From the NCBI GenBank assembly GCA_030374805.1, contig JARGSG010000026.1, positions 1-64,000 of the forward strand: a stretch of DNA of 64,000 nt. Reading direction: 5' to 3'. Positions 63,090-64,000 of this stretch are shown here, piece after piece. The notes below the pieces were generated by a model. It saw nothing but the letters and a program-made list of their open reading frames with translations, was not told the DNA's origin and searched no databases. A program made the position numbers and the translations under genes. The DNA is from Gracilaria gracilis. Its lineage: Eukaryota; Rhodophyta; Florideophyceae; Gracilariales; Gracilariaceae. How positions within the stretch are numbered: the stretch's first letter is position 1; each line of letters begins with the position of its first letter.

Positions 63090-64000
63090 AATATGGAATT
63101 CTTATCAAACCAAGTCTGTTCTCGGAATTAATAGTCCCCACTATGACGATAATAACACGATTGTTCCATCAAGGGCCCTGATTCAGGGCCAAAGCAGGCT
63201 GTCTCAAGGAGTAAAGGAGCATACTGATGATTCTTCGAAATAGGTTTGGGCAGTGTTCCGGTTTCCCACGAATGCAGTCCAAGAAGTCTTGTTATTGACT
63301 AGCTTTCCCAGTAAGCAAACGCTTCTTTTGAACGGAAGCCTTCTTTGAACGGAAGCCTTCTGTGCTACCTTGTAGTGAAGTAGTATACTCGTAAAAGAGA
63401 GTGCGTGAGAGGGATTGAGCAGCCAGCCGATGAAGCTTAATCCCGGGGCAGCGACTTGCGTGACTCTTTCAAGAATCGACATGGAACAACAGCGTAACAT
63501 ACCCTTATGGCAACTTCCATATAAATCAATGGCATTTTGCATATCAGAACATTCATGAAGCGAAAAGGAGCGGAAACAATGATATCAACCTTTTCCTCGC
63601 GTGCATTTCGACAATGAGGAAGGCGCAAAGATTCAGTCTGTTTTCTTGTTCAGCTCGACTGGATGCTAATACCAGAAGGGGAAATGCCCCTGGAAAATAA
63701 CTGGTACGCGCAAGGGAGTCCCTGGGAATCCCTGGTAGTAAAACTGAGGCAGGATGGCTGATTCAAGTTTCTATTAATTCTGACGTATAGAACAAATGCA
63801 GCCCGTGCCCGTGCCCGCGTCTCGTGCAGAAGCCTGTTTTTGAGAGCGCGGAGACTATGTGTGCTACTCTTGTTCATCAGATGTGGAAACGGGTGTATAC
63901 TTCAGAGTCCGTTTTCTTTTGACAGACAGGTCGTGACGTCTGATGATGTTCGGCTTTGAAGCGGTTTCTCTCCTCCACCTCACCCGTGCGGCCACTACTG
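63090..64000. other. Region after ATM, no gene recognised
   Basis: An 8-bp-arm hairpin GGCCCTGA-T-TCAGGGCC (63174-63190) lies about 85 bp past the ATM stop. Two perfect tandem copies of a 17-bp unit (63328-63344 and 63345-63361, TTGAACGGAAGCCTTCT) follow. Short minus-strand frames up to 112 codons show no domain. The window ends without another gene. Confidence 0.4.

Noticed and set aside
1-64000. tRNA, rRNA or CRISPR array
   Set aside because: I looked for B-box-like GGTTCGA words and regularly spaced repeats and found none with a believable fold or spacing. No formal scan was possible.

Overview
The window looks like nuclear DNA of a red alga (Rhodophyta), most likely a florideophyte such as Chondrus crispus. 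This is an inference from four things: most genes have a single exon, including a 3,558-residue ATM kinase; the actin gene has one short intron near its 5' end; organelle-targeted proteins (mTERF, a TrmA/RlmD-type methyltransferase) sit among ordinary eukaryotic housekeeping genes; and compact gene runs alternate with transposon-rich stretches. No tRNA, rRNA or CRISPR array was found by eye.

Region 1 (1-12.1 kb) is a nest of mobile elements. A Ty3/gypsy-like gag fossil lies at the left edge. A minus-strand Ty1/copia fossil (about 1.96-12.1 kb) is split by a 6.58-kb two-gene CACTA-like DNA transposon (3546-10129). That transposon has a TNP2-like transposase on the minus strand and a four-exon accessory gene on the plus strand. 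Region 2 (12.5-36 kb) is a host gene block: mTERF, actin (with a one-base frame break), a Hook-domain coiled-coil protein, an unknown membrane protein, VPS26, PP1 catalytic subunit (three exons), an RNA m5U methyltransferase, a Mn-type CDF transporter, a flavohaemoglobin-like globin and a 610-residue unknown protein.

Region 3 (36.17-47.08 kb) holds two more DNA transposons, 73 bp apart. The first is an 8.6-kb PIF/Harbinger element with a perfect 25-bp terminal inverted repeat and a TAA target duplication. It carries a Myb-like accessory gene and a transposase, and between them a block that resembles pieces of host chromatin remodellers (an HSA segment, a long RS-rich acidic frame, and CHD1-like SANT-SLIDE and C-terminal helical segments). 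The second is a 2.2-kb pogo/Tigger-like element. The Harbinger with its apparent chromatin cargo is the most unusual object in the window. Region 4 (48.3-63.1 kb) is a second host block: a TLDc protein, a DXO/RAI1 decapping nuclease, a p24/TMED cargo receptor and ATM/Tel1.

Functionally the host genes are mixed: membrane traffic (VPS26, p24, Hook), RNA quality control (DXO), organelle gene expression (mTERF, methyltransferase), stress response (TLDc, globin, CDF, ATM) and cytoskeleton or signalling (actin, PP1). They are single genes with their own spacers, not operons.
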